Origin: Pseudomonas profundi
GTDB lineage: Bacteria; Pseudomonadota; Gammaproteobacteria; Pseudomonadales; Pseudomonadaceae
DNA length: 64,000 nt
Reading direction: 5' to 3'
NCBI RefSeq assembly: GCF_008638305.1
Contig: NZ_VTPZ01000005.1
Coordinates: 15,444-79,443, forward strand
Under the pieces are notes generated by a model that saw nothing but the letters and a program-made list of their open reading frames with translations, made no database searches and was not told where the DNA came from. This document shows positions 26,191 to 35,962 of this stretch, piece after piece (position 1 is the stretch's first letter; each line of letters starts with the position of its first letter). A program made the translations under genes and the position numbers.

Positions 26191-28116
26191 TCAGCGAATG
26201 CTGCTGATCAATGTATCGAATATTGAACGTGCGATCTGGATCACCTGAGCCGAGGCGTTGTAGTACTGCTCGAACTTCATCAGGTTGGCTGCTTCTTCGT
26301 CCAGGTTTACCGCTGAAACCGAGTCGCGATTATTGGTTGCCTGCTTGAGCACGGCACCGCTGGCTTCGCTCTCCGCTCGCGCCTGAGCGGTTTGGGTGCC
26401 AACGTGCTGAATCAGCGTTCCGTATGCATCAGCAAAGGAAGCACCCTTTTTATTCTCACCAGTTTGTCCCATCACGCGATCGCTCTGCAGCTTCGAAAGT
26501 TCCAAGGCGTTGCGGTTATCAGAGGTACCCGAGTTGAAAGCGAGTTCGAAACTATCTCCATTTAATGGCGTGCCCGTCATTTCAATTTCGAAGGAGTGAC
26601 CATCAACCGTGAAATTTAACGTGGCTATGGAGCCAGGCTTGTAATCTTCGGGAACAGTAGTTACCACGTCTCCATCAAGTGTGAACTTGTCGCCGTCAAA
26701 TAATATCTTTGCGTCCAGATCCTTCAACACATCCAGGCTCAATGGCTGGGGGGCAGTAATTACCGGCTGCGTTATAGCCGCCGTACCACGATTACCCGGA
26801 CTCGTTTCGCCGGACACTGGCGCCGCAAAGGCCAGCTCCTGGGGATTTTTCATCTGAACGCCAATCGCGCCGGCGCCGGTGCGAGTCGGCATGATCAGAA
26901 ACCGGTCACCATTGGCAGGAGTTTCCCCTCCTTCTAAATTTATCGAAAAACCTTCGGCAACTGCATCGACTATTTTTCCGTCGGATAAACGACGGAGGCT
27001 AAAATTGCCCTCTCCATCAGACGTCGCTTCGTAATCAGACGTCGTCAGCTTCGACGTGTCCTCTATCGTAATTGCCAAAGAGCCGGTAACGTTATCGCCA
27101 ATCGGAACACTACGGCCTTTAATCAGTTGGTCGCTGTTGATGTCAGTGAACAACTCTCCACCGAGATTCCCGTTCAGATCCAGCCCCTGCGCCAGCTGCT
27201 GGTTGAATTCACTGGCCATCGACAGAGCCAGTCGACCTACCGAGTTCAAAGCGTTATCCAGTTCACCGCGATAACGCAGCAGTCCGCCGAGCTCGCCCCC
27301 GCTAACCAGGCCGGTGATATCCTGCTCAGAGTTACCACTCTTAAGTCGTATTTCTACGCGGTTCGGATCCGAACTACCAGGCTTAACGATCAGGCTGGAG
27401 GCATCATTACCCACCACCAACGGTTGGCCAGTTCCTACAAACAGGTTGACCGTATTGTTATCCTGCGCCACTACCGTTACACCAACGTATTCGCTCAACT
27501 GGCGGATTGCCTCGTCCCGTGCATCCAGCAGATCGTTAGGCTGTGCCCCCTGGGATGACGCTGTGGCAATAGAGTTGTTATAGGATGCGATATTGCTGGC
27601 CAGCCGGTTGACCTGTTCAGTGACAGTCCCCATCTGCTGTCCGATGAATTCGTTCTGAACAGTCAGTCGCTCCTCAACAGCATTGAACTTGCTGGCCATC
27701 CCTCCTGCTTCGGTCAAGAATAACTGCCGCGCCGGCAGGCTTCTCGGGTCCTCGATTGCCGTTTGCAATGCATCAAAGAAGCTCTGCATGGCCGGGTTGA
27801 TCCCGGTCGCACTGCCCGCAAGCAGGCCGTTCAGTTCTTCAATCTGTGTCTGGAACGCAGTGATCTCAGCGTTCATGGAAGTGCTGGTGCGTACCTGATT
27901 GGTCAGAAACTGGTTATGAATGCGCTGCACATCAACAATGTTGGTGCCGTTGCCAATGTAACCCGCACCGGTAAAGCTCGGATCACGCGCGGCTTGCAGG
28001 GCGGTCTGCCGCGTATAGCCAGGGGTGTTGATGTTGCTGATGTTCTGGCCGGTGATCGACAGGTTGGTCTGCGAACTCTTGAGACCGCTGAGGCCGATAT
28101 TGAACAGGTCTGCCAT
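26191..28116 (-). CDS. flgK: Flagellar hook-associated protein FlgK
   Basis: FlgK (HAP1) forms the first junction layer on the hook. The 641-residue protein begins MADLFNIGLSGLKSSQTNLSI with the rod/hook N-terminal motif, and TGQNISNINTPGYTRQ follows. It ends in the FlgK C-terminal domain (VNLDEEAANLMKFEQYYNA). The central region from about residue 300 to 560 is the variable exposed domain and uses more A/T-ending codons. It lies between flgJ (3-bp gap) and flgL. Confidence 0.95.
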   Translation of the reverse strand: MADLFNIGLSGLKSSQTNLSITGQNISNINTPGYTRQTALQAARDPSFTGAGYIGNGTNIVDVQRIHNQFLTNQVRTSTSMNAEITAFQTQIEELNGLLAGSATGINPAMQSFFDALQTAIEDPRSLPARQLFLTEAGGMASKFNAVEERLTVQNEFIGQQMGTVTEQVNRLASNIASYNNSIATASSQGAQPNDLLDARDEAIRQLSEYVGVTVVAQDNNTVNLFVGTGQPLVVGNDASSLIVKPGSSDPNRVEIRLKSGNSEQDITGLVSGGELGGLLRYRGELDNALNSVGRLALSMASEFNQQLAQGLDLNGNLGGELFTDINSDQLIKGRSVPIGDNVTGSLAITIEDTSKLTTSDYEATSDGEGNFSLRRLSDGKIVDAVAEGFSINLEGGETPANGDRFLIMPTRTGAGAIGVQMKNPQELAFAAPVSGETSPGNRGTAAITQPVITAPQPLSLDVLKDLDAKILFDGDKFTLDGDVVTTVPEDYKPGSIATLNFTVDGHSFEIEMTGTPLNGDSFELAFNSGTSDNRNALELSKLQSDRVMGQTGENKKGASFADAYGTLIQHVGTQTAQARAESEASGAVLKQATNNRDSVSAVNLDEEAANLMKFEQYYNASAQVIQIARSIFDTLISSIR

Positions 28117-28119
28117 GAC

Positions 28120-29211
28120 TTATGCCCTATCCTGATCGAGGACACCGGTGGCAGCGTTAGCTAGCCCGTCATCACTCAACAGTTTCTGTGCGATCTGAGA
28201 TACCTTGCGCGCGTACTGCGGATCGGTGGCGTAGCCGGCACGTTGCAGTTCGCGGAAAAACTGATCCGGGTCAGCGGTGTTGCTCAGCGCTTCTCTGTAG
28301 CGTCCGTTACTTTCCAGAAAGCTGACGTAGTCTTCAAAGCTCTGCTCGTAGGAGTCGTAGCTCCTGAAGCTGGCGCGCTCCTGACCTTTCACACCCTCAC
28401 GGTATTCCGAGGTCATCACGCTGGCGGAGTCACCCTGCCAGACGCCGTGGGTCTTGATGCCGAACAGGTTGTGACTGCTGCTGCCATCACCCTGCCGAAT
28501 GACCGACTTGCCCCAGCCGGTTTCCAACGCTGCCTGGGCTACCAGATAATGCGGGTCGACACCCAGCCGCGCGGCCGCTTTTTCAGCCATGGGCAGCATT
28601 GCAGCGGTGAACTCGGCCGGGTTGTTGAAATGCGCGGGTGCGCGGCCAGCAGAAGCCTGCTGCGTCAATGCCTGCATGCTGCCGGGCCCTGTCTTCACCC
28701 CGCGCAGAGCACGCCTTGGCTGCCATTCATTTGACGGCTCGGTTTTAGGCGCGGCGTCGGGCTGGGCGGTTTCGGCAGCAACGGCGCGGTAGCTGGAAAT
28801 CCCCAGGCGGCGACGCGCCAGCTGCACGGACTGATCTGCGGCCTGCACAGCCTCGCCCTCGGCCGATGCTCGCTGCGCCGAAGCCGAAGCCGAAGCCGGT
28901 GATTTGTTCGGCGACAATTGCCGCATCATCACATCCGCCAGGCCTACGCCCTGCTTATCAGACAAATGCATAGTCATCTGATTATCGTACATGCCCTGAT
29001 AGAACTTGGTCTGCGGGGTGTTCAGCGGGTTGCCCTCGGCAAAGGCCGCGTTGGCATCGCGCATGCTCTTGACCATCATGTTCATGAACAGCGATTCGAA
29101 CTGCTTTGCCACGCGCTGCAGGTTCTCCGGGCTGTTGGCCTTGCTGCCCGCCTTGAGCTGGCTCATGGCGTTCAGATCGGTATAGCTCATATTGCTGCTA
29201 TTCATGTTCAT
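28120..29211 (-). CDS. flgJ: Flagellar rod cap and peptidoglycan hydrolase FlgJ
   Basis: FlgJ caps the growing rod and opens a hole in the cell wall for it. The 363-residue protein is the long, two-domain form. The N-terminal rod-scaffold domain (about 20-110) has QFESLFMNMMVKSMRDAN, and a Ser/Ala/Gln-rich linker follows. The C-terminal domain (about 200-350) is an N-acetylglucosaminidase with YLVAQAALETGWGKS, whose Glu is the expected catalytic acid, and SSSHNLFGIKTHGVW. Confidence 0.94.
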   Translation of the reverse strand: MNMNSSNMSYTDLNAMSQLKAGSKANSPENLQRVAKQFESLFMNMMVKSMRDANAAFAEGNPLNTPQTKFYQGMYDNQMTMHLSDKQGVGLADVMMRQLSPNKSPASASASAQRASAEGEAVQAADQSVQLARRRLGISSYRAVAAETAQPDAAPKTEPSNEWQPRRALRGVKTGPGSMQALTQQASAGRAPAHFNNPAEFTAAMLPMAEKAAARLGVDPHYLVAQAALETGWGKSVIRQGDGSSSHNLFGIKTHGVWQGDSASVMTSEYREGVKGQERASFRSYDSYEQSFEDYVSFLESNGRYREALSNTADPDQFFRELQRAGYATDPQYARKVSQIAQKLLSDDGLANAATGVLDQDRA

Positions 29212-29223
29212 GGGCGTGTCCCT

Positions 29224-30330
29224 TCAGATAACCACAAGGTCAGCGTTCAGCGCGCCGGCCTGTTTGAGCGCTTCGAGGATGGCCATCAGATCGCCCGGTG
29301 CGGCGCCCACCTGATTCACCGCCCGCACGATCTCATCCAGAGAAACTCCTGGATTGAATACGAACATGCGGCTGTCGCCCTCTTCGATATCGATCTGCGA
29401 GCTCGGCGTGATAACCGTCTGCCCGTCATTGAACGGCGCATTCGGCTGGCTCACCTGCGGGTTCTCGGAGATGGTCACCGTCAGGCCACCGTGGGTAACC
29501 GCAGCGGGCTGCACCCGTACATCCTGACCAATCACGATGGTGCCGGTACGCGAGTTGATAATGATCTTGGCGGTCGCATTGCCCTGCTCCACCTGCAGGT
29601 TCTCTACCATCGACAGGTAATCGACGCGCTGGTTGGGGTCCAGCGGTGCGCGCACCCGGATCGAACCGCCATTCAGCGCCTGCGCCACGCCCGGCCCGAA
29701 GGTCTCGTTGATGCGGTCAACCACGCGCTTGGCAGTGGTGAAATCCGGACGGTTCAGGTTGAAGGTCAGGTGATCGCCGGAGGCGAAAGGACTCGCGACC
29801 GCACGCTCGACTGTTGCTCCGCTAGGGATGCGTCCGACGCTGGGGACGTTCACGGTAATCCGCGAACCATCCCGGCCTTCGGCGCCAAAGCCGCCCACCA
29901 CCAGATTGCCCTGGGCCACGGCGTAGACCTGACCGTCTGCGCCCTTGAGCGGCGTCATCAGCAGGCTGCCGCCGCGCAGGCTCTTCGAGTTACCAATCGA
30001 CGAGACAGTGATATCGATGGTCTGGCCCGGCTGCGCAAAGGCCGGCAAATCGGCGTGAATTGCCACCGCGGCCACGTTCTTGGTCTGGATGCGTGTGCCC
30101 GGCGGAACCGTAATGCCGAACTCGGTCAGCATGTTGTTGAAGGTCTGCACGGTGAAAGGGGTCTGGCTGGTCTGGTCACCCGAACCGTCCAGACCCACCA
30201 CCAGGCCATAGCCGATCAACTGGTTGCTACGCACGCCGGCAATGCTGGCGATATCCTTGAGCCGCTCGGCATGGGCGAGCGGGCTGAGCAGCAGAACGCA
30301 CAGGCATACCATCAATGTACGCATCATCAT
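29224..30330 (-). CDS. flgI: Flagellar P-ring protein FlgI
   Basis: FlgI is the periplasmic P-ring bushing around the rod. The 368-residue precursor has a signal peptide ([21 protein letters not shown]) and the strongly conserved mature start [20 protein letters not shown]. Three ATG codons in a row open the frame. Spacing from AGGAA favours one of the first two. The gene is 4 bp after flgH and 12 bp before flgJ. Mature FlgI needs FlgA, encoded at 37.9 kb, for assembly. Confidence 0.95.
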   Translation of the reverse strand: MMMRTLMVCLCVLLLSPLAHAERLKDIASIAGVRSNQLIGYGLVVGLDGSGDQTSQTPFTVQTFNNMLTEFGITVPPGTRIQTKNVAAVAIHADLPAFAQPGQTIDITVSSIGNSKSLRGGSLLMTPLKGADGQVYAVAQGNLVVGGFGAEGRDGSRITVNVPSVGRIPSGATVERAVASPFASGDHLTFNLNRPDFTTAKRVVDRINETFGPGVAQALNGGSIRVRAPLDPNQRVDYLSMVENLQVEQGNATAKIIINSRTGTIVIGQDVRVQPAAVTHGGLTVTISENPQVSQPNAPFNDGQTVITPSSQIDIEEGDSRMFVFNPGVSLDEIVRAVNQVGAAPGDLMAILEALKQAGALNADLVVI

Positions 30331-30334
30331 GTTC

Positions 30335-31012
30335 CTAGAAAGGCCACAGCGGGCTGAGGAAGAACTGGCTCATCCAACCGGGCTGGCTGGCGTTGGCAAA
30401 GGCGCCGGTTCCGGAGTAGGTAATCCGTGCGTCGGCTACGCGAGTAGAGGGCACTGTGTTGTCTGGGCCGACATCATCACTGCGCACCAGACCGGAGATC
30501 CGGATCAGCTCGTCGCCGTTGTTCAGGGTGATCCACTTCTCGCCACGCACCTGCATCAGGCCGTTAGGCAGCACTTCGCTGATGGTGACGGTAATCGAAC
30601 CGGTCAGGCTGTTGGACTGGTTGGCTTGTGCGTCGCCGTCATAGGAGCGGCTGCCGCCCATGCTGACGCCCAGATCCAGCCCCTTGGCCCCCACTACATT
30701 ACCCAGCAGCGTCGGATTGAGAATCTCCGCCTCGCTGTTCTTGCTTATCTCGTTGTCCGCGCTTTTACGCGCTGCGGTACGTTCTTCCAGCGTAATAGTG
30801 ATGATGTCCCCGACGCGATGTGCCTTGCGATCGCCATACAGGCTGACCTCGAATCCGGACTGGTAGATAGCGCCATTGTTCAACGCCTGCGGTATCGGCG
30901 TGCGCGGCATCACCGGCGCATAAGCCGGATCATTGGGCTTGGGCGGCACCTGAACGCAGGCAGCCAGACTCGACACAGTCGCTACCAGCAAAACGGAACG
31001 CAGAGCATTCAT
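30335..31012 (-). CDS. flgH: Flagellar L-ring lipoprotein FlgH
   Basis: FlgH is the outer-membrane L-ring protein. The 225-residue precursor carries a lipoprotein signal ending SSLAAC, so Cys19 should be lipidated. Family blocks [20 protein letters not shown] and [21 protein letters not shown] are present. It sits between flgG (16-bp gap) and flgI. Confidence 0.95.
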   Translation of the reverse strand: MNALRSVLLVATVSSLAACVQVPPKPNDPAYAPVMPRTPIPQALNNGAIYQSGFEVSLYGDRKAHRVGDIITITLEERTAARKSADNEISKNSEAEILNPTLLGNVVGAKGLDLGVSMGGSRSYDGDAQANQSNSLTGSITVTISEVLPNGLMQVRGEKWITLNNGDELIRISGLVRSDDVGPDNTVPSTRVADARITYSGTGAFANASQPGWMSQFFLSPLWPF

Positions 31013-31028
31013 CAGTCGGTTACTCCTG

Positions 31029-31814
31029 TTACAGATTCTGGCTGACGTATTGCAGCATCTGGTCAGCAGTGGAGATCACCTTGGAATTCATCTCATAGGC
31101 ACGCTGGGTGGTGATCATGTTGACCAGCTCCTCGACGACGCTGACGTTGGAATTTTCCAGGGTGTTCTGCAGCACAGTGCCCAGGCCGTTTTCACCAGGA
31201 TTGCCGGCCAATGGCGCACCGCTGGCGGCGGTTTCCATATACAGGTTGCTGCCGATGGCCTGAAGTCCGGCGGGGTTGATGAAATCAGCCGTTTGCAGAT
31301 TGCCGATTTCCTGCACGCCCGGATCGCCAAATACCGTAATACTGACCGTGCCATCTTCACCCACGGTGAATGACTGGACGTCTTCGGGCAACTGAATGCC
31401 CGGCTCGAGCGGGTAACCATTGGACGTCACCACCTGCCCTTCCGAGTCCAGATGGAAACTGCCGTCACGGGTATAACCCATATTGCCGTCCGGCATCAGG
31501 ATCTGGAAAAAACCCTTGCCGTTGATGGCCAGGTCAAGCGGCTGCTCGGTAGTCTGTAGCGAGCCCTGGGTAAAGATTTTCTGGGTGCCGACAACCTTTA
31601 CACCGGTACCGGTCTGCAGGCCTGAGGGCAGCTGGGTGTCCTGGGTGCTCTGCGCGCCAGGCTGACGCTTGACCTGATAAAGCAGGTCCTCGAACTCCGG
31701 GCGATCACGCTTGAAGCCGGTAGTGCCGACGTTGGCAAGGTTGTTGGAAATGGTGGTAAGCATGGTGTCCTGAGCCGCTAGCCCGGTCTTGCTTGCCCAA
31801 AGTGCTGAATGCAT
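31029..31814 (-). CDS. flgG: Flagellar distal rod protein FlgG
   Basis: FlgG builds the distal rod. Its 261 residues are near the canonical length. The N-terminal flg_bb_rod motif is [17 protein letters not shown] and the C-terminal domain is [20 protein letters not shown]. The FlgG-specific segment [19 protein letters not shown] is present. Together with flgF it gives the rod components of the flgF-L unit. Confidence 0.95.
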   Translation of the reverse strand: MHSALWASKTGLAAQDTMLTTISNNLANVGTTGFKRDRPEFEDLLYQVKRQPGAQSTQDTQLPSGLQTGTGVKVVGTQKIFTQGSLQTTEQPLDLAINGKGFFQILMPDGNMGYTRDGSFHLDSEGQVVTSNGYPLEPGIQLPEDVQSFTVGEDGTVSITVFGDPGVQEIGNLQTADFINPAGLQAIGSNLYMETAASGAPLAGNPGENGLGTVLQNTLENSNVSVVEELVNMITTQRAYEMNSKVISTADQMLQYVSQNL

Positions 31815-31867
31815 GGTGTTCTCCTTGCGTGCCGAAAAGCCGGCACAGCTTCATCGTCAAAAGAGCC

Positions 31868-32608
31868 TTAGCTGATTTGCAGAATCTTGTTGGTGGACTG
31901 TGCGTTCTCTTCGGTGGTGCGCATCATCTTGATGTGCAGCTCGAACTGCCGCGCCAGTGACAGCATGGAGGTCATCTCCTCCACCGCATTGACGTTGCTG
32001 CCCTCAAGAAAGCCTGTGGTGATCTTGATCGCGCCATCAGCTGGCTGCTCGAGCTGGCCCTCGAGGCGCATCAATCCGTCGTCACCCTTGCGCATCAGGT
32101 TGCCCGGCGGATTCACCAGCTTGATGCGGTCGATCTCGGCCAGCACATTGGGGGCTTCGCCCTGCGCACGTACGGTGATGGTGCCATCGGTACCGATCTC
32201 GACCTTGTCTGACGGCGGCAAGGCAATCGGACCACCATTGCCCAGTACCGGCATCCCACTAGACGTGCGCAAGATGCCGAAGGTGTCAATATTCAGGCTG
32301 CCGGCACGGGTATAAGCCTCTCCGCCGTCCGGTGCCTGGACTGCAATCCAGCCATCGCCTTCAATGGCGACGTCCAGCTCGCGGCCGGTTTCCATCAAGG
32401 GTCCGCCGGACATGTCGGTGCCGGCTCGTTCAGTCATGGCATAGACGCGGGTCGGGTGGGTTTCGCCGAACACCTGCATCGACCGGGCCTGCTCGAAATC
32501 CCGTTGAAAGCCGGGCGTGCTGACATTCGCGAGATTGTTGGCATGCGCACCCTGCGCCAGCATGTTCTGGCTGGCGCCGGTCATGGAGATGAATAAGGAT
32601 TTGTCCAT
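31868..32608 (-). CDS. flgF: Flagellar proximal rod protein FlgF
   Basis: FlgF is a proximal rod subunit. The 246-residue protein begins MDKSLFISMTGASQNMLAQG, the usual FlgF start, with NNLANVSTPGFQRDFEQ following and a C-terminal GSNVNAVEEMTSMLSLARQF. The start at 32608 has a CGGGAG ribosome site 6 nt upstream. The frame continues 28 codons further but without family similarity. It is the first gene after the sigma-54-type promoter at 32674-32689. Confidence 0.95.
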   Translation of the reverse strand: MDKSLFISMTGASQNMLAQGAHANNLANVSTPGFQRDFEQARSMQVFGETHPTRVYAMTERAGTDMSGGPLMETGRELDVAIEGDGWIAVQAPDGGEAYTRAGSLNIDTFGILRTSSGMPVLGNGGPIALPPSDKVEIGTDGTITVRAQGEAPNVLAEIDRIKLVNPPGNLMRKGDDGLMRLEGQLEQPADGAIKITTGFLEGSNVNAVEEMTSMLSLARQFELHIKMMRTTEENAQSTNKILQIS

Positions 32609-32673
32609 GCATAACTCCCGTTTCGACCACTGCGACAAGGAATTGCCGCTTTTAACGTCTCTAGGGAGTATCA

Positions 32674-32689
32674 AGCACAGTTCATGCCA
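32674..32689 (-). promoter_or_regulatory. Sigma-54-type promoter for flgFGHIJKL
   Basis: The minus strand reads TGGCAT-GAACT-GTGCT, a near match to TGGCAC-N5-TTGCW with both invariant GG and GC elements 24/12-spaced. It is 66-81 bp before the flgF start and follows the flgE terminator, so flgF-L can be transcribed on its own. In pseudomonads such genes are driven by RpoN with FleQ/FleR. Confidence 0.7.
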
Positions 32690-32746
32690 CATCCGACCTA
32701 TACAGAATTAGACATAAAACCAATGAGTTATCGTTGGCGCGGACAG

Positions 32747-32785
32747 CAAAACGGCAATAGCTGGCAGGTGGATGCCAGCTATTGC
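32747..32785 (-). terminator. Rho-independent terminator after flgE
   Basis: A perfect 13-bp stem (GCAATAGCTGGCA / TGCCAGCTATTGC at 32754-32766 and 32773-32785) with a 6-base loop is followed on the minus strand by CGTTTTGC. It lies about 40 bp beyond the flgE stop and separates the flgBCDE and flgF-L units. Confidence 0.85.
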
Positions 32786-32827
32786 CGCGGGGATCGCTGC
32801 GCCCGAGGGGCTTAGCGTCTATCAACT

Positions 32828-34039
32828 TTAGCGCAGATTGATGATCGTCTGAGTGACGGCATCTTCGGTCTGGATGGTTTTTGAGTTTGCCTGATAGTTA
32901 CGCTGGGCAACGATCAGGTTGATCAACTGTTCTGAAAGATCGACGTTGGATTGTTCAAGCGCACCGGATTGCACTCGTCCAAGCGTACCCGAGCCAGCCT
33001 TGCCGATGACCGGTTCGCCGGATTCAGAAGATTGAGCCCAGCCAGTCTTGCCCACTGGCGTCAGCCCTTGCTGATTGGCAAAGGTGGCCAAGGCCAGCTG
33101 TCCTTGCACCTTGGTCTGGCCGTTGGTGTAGCGCGCTACCATCAGACCCTCGTCGTTGATCTCCAGCCCGGCGAGATCACCTGTGGTGTAGCCATCCTGA
33201 GCAACTGCAGTGACCGCGAAGCTGGCTGCGTATTGAGTGGAATTTTCAAGGTTGAGATCGAACTTGAGATCTTTGGCGCCTGTCGCCAAACCCTCGAGAG
33301 TAATTTCGGTTTTGGTGCCCGAAGTTAGCTTTCCGGTATCAGAGAATTCTAACTTCTCTGTCCCTATCATTTCTCCATCGATCTGTAGATGCATATCCCA
33401 CTCCGCCCCACCGGTCTTGACGAAATATTTTGTCAGGACATGAGGGTTTCCTAAGCTGTCGAATACGTTAACGGATGTTGAACTGTTATAGGTTGACGAA
33501 TCAGACGGCAGGAATTCCGGATTGCCGGCTGGAGGCAAGTCTTTCGAATTCAGGTTCAACGTCGAATTGACGACAGTCGTTGCATTGGGCTCCGCCGCAC
33601 GGGTATTGATCTTGAGATCTTTCGGAACCCCACCCTGTATTTCTCCGGAGGCCTCATTCACCCCATAACCCTGCAATCGCTCACCAAAATTATTGACAAT
33701 ATTGCCTTGATTGTCAGTGCCAAAATAGCCAGCCCGGGTATAGCTCAGCGCGCCATTATTACTCGTGACAAAAAAACCGTTACCGTTGATCGCTAGATCG
33801 AGGCTGTTTTCCGTGTAGTTGATGCCACCCTGGTTGAACAGCTGCGCAACATCTCCCGTGATCACCCCGCTACCCATCGCATTACTGCCCGTGCCAAGCA
33901 CCGAGGCGGCATACACATCGGCAAATTCCGCCCGCGAGCCCTTGAAGCCAACCGTGCCAGCGTTGGCGATGTTGTTGCCGGTGACATTCAGTTCAGATGC
34001 CGCCGCCCGGATACCACTCAAACCTGTGTTGAAAGACAT
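32828..34039 (-). CDS. flgE: Flagellar hook protein FlgE
   Basis: FlgE polymerises into the hook. The 403-residue protein starts [20 protein letters not shown] with [19 protein letters not shown] and ends with [20 protein letters not shown]. The hook-specific middle domains D1/D2 (about 90-330) include [20 protein letters not shown]. The stretch around 33300-33700 is AT-richer than the ends, which again marks exposed hook domains. Last gene of flgBCDE, before the terminator. Confidence 0.96.
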   Translation of the reverse strand: MSFNTGLSGIRAAASELNVTGNNIANAGTVGFKGSRAEFADVYAASVLGTGSNAMGSGVITGDVAQLFNQGGINYTENSLDLAINGNGFFVTSNNGALSYTRAGYFGTDNQGNIVNNFGERLQGYGVNEASGEIQGGVPKDLKINTRAAEPNATTVVNSTLNLNSKDLPPAGNPEFLPSDSSTYNSSTSVNVFDSLGNPHVLTKYFVKTGGAEWDMHLQIDGEMIGTEKLEFSDTGKLTSGTKTEITLEGLATGAKDLKFDLNLENSTQYAASFAVTAVAQDGYTTGDLAGLEINDEGLMVARYTNGQTKVQGQLALATFANQQGLTPVGKTGWAQSSESGEPVIGKAGSGTLGRVQSGALEQSNVDLSEQLINLIVAQRNYQANSKTIQTEDAVTQTIINLR

Positions 34040-34071
34040 GCTGTACTCCTTGTCCCGTGTTCGGACGACGT

Positions 34072-34758
34072 TTATTTGCTGATAGTCAGTACTTCAGAAA
34101 GCCCGATACTGCCGAGGCCGGCAAGGTTCAAAACCATTTCCCCGCCCTGCCCCATGCCAAGCGACACGCTGTCGACATTGGCCGGCAACAGCGTGGCGAG
34201 CTGTTTGTTTTCACCATTGATCGAGGCCTGCGCTTCAAACTTGTATTTGCCGGCCGGCAAGGTTTCGCCGCTGCCGTTCTTGCCATCCCACTTGAAATCC
34301 AGCATGCCGGCTTCCTTCGCGCCCATGTTCACGTTTGACACAAGGCTGCCCTTTTCGTCATAGACGTTGACCGAGACGTTGTCGCTGCGCTGGGTCAGCG
34401 CCAGCTGGCCCTCGATACCTTCCTGCGTATCGACCATGGCATTCATGGTCGGCACGATGACGCTGCGCCCGACCAGCGATGAAGCCTGCAAGGCCTGGGA
34501 GGACTGATAACCGCTGAGCAATGAATCCATGCTGGTGTTCATGTTTTCAATGCCTTCGACGGTACTGAACTGCGCCAGCTGAGCAATGAATTCGCCGTTG
34601 TCCTGGGGCGACAGCGGATCCTGGTTGTTCATCTGGGCGACCAGCAGGTTCATGAACTCGTTCTTGCCGAGCTCGTCGCCCTTGGCGAAACGCGACTGGT
34701 CTACCTTGTACTGATCCAGCAAGCTGTCGCCAACGGCGAGATTGTTACTGACGCTCAT
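34072..34758 (-). CDS. flgD: Flagellar hook cap / scaffold protein FlgD
   Basis: FlgD caps the growing hook and is required for FlgE assembly. The 228-residue protein has the FlgD N-terminal block [20 protein letters not shown], whose MNNQDP is diagnostic, then a Tudor-like and FlgD-Ig region with [20 protein letters not shown]. It lies between flgC and flgE in the normal order. Confidence 0.95.
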   Translation of the reverse strand: MSVSNNLAVGDSLLDQYKVDQSRFAKGDELGKNEFMNLLVAQMNNQDPLSPQDNGEFIAQLAQFSTVEGIENMNTSMDSLLSGYQSSQALQASSLVGRSVIVPTMNAMVDTQEGIEGQLALTQRSDNVSVNVYDEKGSLVSNVNMGAKEAGMLDFKWDGKNGSGETLPAGKYKFEAQASINGENKQLATLLPANVDSVSLGMGQGGEMVLNLAGLGSIGLSEVLTISK

Positions 34759-34771
34759 AGAGTAAAACTCC

Positions 34772-35212
34772 TTACTGGCCCAGCGTCAGCACGCGCTGCA
34801 GCATGGTCTTGGCGGTATTCATGATTTCGACGTTGGTCTGGTAGGAGCGGGAGGCAGACATCATGTTCGCCATTTCCTCGACCACATTTACGTTGGGGTA
34901 AAACACATAGCCCTGCTCATCAGCCATCGGATGATCAGGTTGATAGCGTGGCTGCAGCTCGGCATCGGATTCGACGACGCCACGCACTTCCACCCCGCTT
35001 CCCGCTTCGTGCTCGGGGGTAAACAGCGAGCCTCCGCCATTCTGCTGCTGACTGAATACCGTGGCGAATACCGGATTGCGCGCACGGTAGGTTTCGTCGA
35101 CGCTGCTGGAAACCGTTTCGGCGTTGGCAATGTTGCTGGCGACAGTATTGAGCCGCAGTGACTGGGCACTCATGCCGGAACCGGCAATATTGAAGACCTG
35201 GCTAAGGGACAT
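34772..35212 (-). CDS. flgC: Flagellar proximal rod protein FlgC
   Basis: FlgC is a proximal rod subunit. The 146-residue protein starts MSLSQVFNIAGSGMSAQSLR and has the typical SNIANAETVSSSVDETYRAR and the C-terminal NVVEEMANMMSASRSYQTN. The ATG at 35212 has GGAG 7 nt upstream. An in-frame TTG two codons earlier is unlikely. The first bases nearly abut the flgB stop (2-bp gap). Confidence 0.94.
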   Translation of the reverse strand: MSLSQVFNIAGSGMSAQSLRLNTVASNIANAETVSSSVDETYRARNPVFATVFSQQQNGGGSLFTPEHEAGSGVEVRGVVESDAELQPRYQPDHPMADEQGYVFYPNVNVVEEMANMMSASRSYQTNVEIMNTAKTMLQRVLTLGQ

Positions 35213-35214
35213 GA

Positions 35215-35619
35215 TCAATCTCCGCGCAGGGCTGTCATCAACCCTTTGAATTTGCTGTTGAGGAAGGTAAAGCTGGCTTGGAACTCGATCGCATTTTCGG
35301 CGTACTTGGCCTGCTCGACCTGGGTGTCGACCGTGTTGCCATCAATGGACGGCTGCGCTGCGGTGCGGTACCGCAAACCGGCGGCCTGGTCGATAAAGCC
35401 ATCCACTGCCATATGCTGAGAATGGGTCTGGCTTGCCTGAAAAGGTTTGCCTGCTCCGGTTTTTTCAGCTTCGAGGATGCTGCCAAAATCCAGATCCCGC
35501 GCCTGGTAACCGGGGGTATCGGCATTGGCAATGTTATTGGCAAGCACGGCGGCACGATCGGCTCTGAAAGCCAGCGCCTTTTCATGCAACCCAAGTGCTC
35601 GGTCGAAACTCAAGCTCAT
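35215..35619 (-). CDS. flgB: Flagellar proximal rod protein FlgB
   Basis: FlgB is the rod subunit next to the MS-ring. The 134-residue protein has NNIANADTPGYQARDLDFGS and the C-terminal TQVEQAKYAENAIEFQASF, both family signatures. GAGGAG lies upstream of the ATG. It is the first gene of flgBCDE and is preceded by a sigma-54-type promoter about 100 bp upstream. Confidence 0.95.
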   Translation of the reverse strand: MSLSFDRALGLHEKALAFRADRAAVLANNIANADTPGYQARDLDFGSILEAEKTGAGKPFQASQTHSQHMAVDGFIDQAAGLRYRTAAQPSIDGNTVDTQVEQAKYAENAIEFQASFTFLNSKFKGLMTALRGD

Positions 35620-35962
35620 CCCAGCCTCCTCACTCTTTTTCTGAACTCTTTCTTTCTGAGTTCATTATTTCCCAACCCGGCAAATTGCCGCCGTTTTCGT
35701 AACTGAGAGTGACAAAGCAAATCGCATGCCATAATTGCAATGCATTAGCTTTCAAAGGGATAGGAAACTGATAGGCAGGAGGCGGCAACGGTTTACCGGC
35801 GCCACCACAAGCCAGGCGGCAAGTTTCTGCGCCAGTTAACCAGGACAACTTTGCTCGATTGACTGACGCCGCGAACCAGAGTTGGCTTGAAACACTGCCG
35901 GCTGGGACAGCAGAAGACGCACACAAGAACCAAGCGCGACGCTGCCAACGCCGCGATATCTG
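35620..35962. other. Gap between flgB and cheR
   Basis: The flgB-proximal half holds the flgB sigma-54-type promoter at 35716-35731. The cheR-proximal half (35760-35962) shows no convincing gene or strong terminator. Open frames there lack ribosome sites and family similarity. Confidence 0.5.
35716..35731 (-). promoter_or_regulatory. Sigma-54-type promoter for flgBCDE
   Basis: The minus strand reads TGGCAT-GCGAT-TTGCT, differing from TGGCAC-N5-TTGCW at one position. It is 97-112 bp before the flgB start, which leaves room for a leader. RpoN control of flgB agrees with what is known for pseudomonads. Confidence 0.8.
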
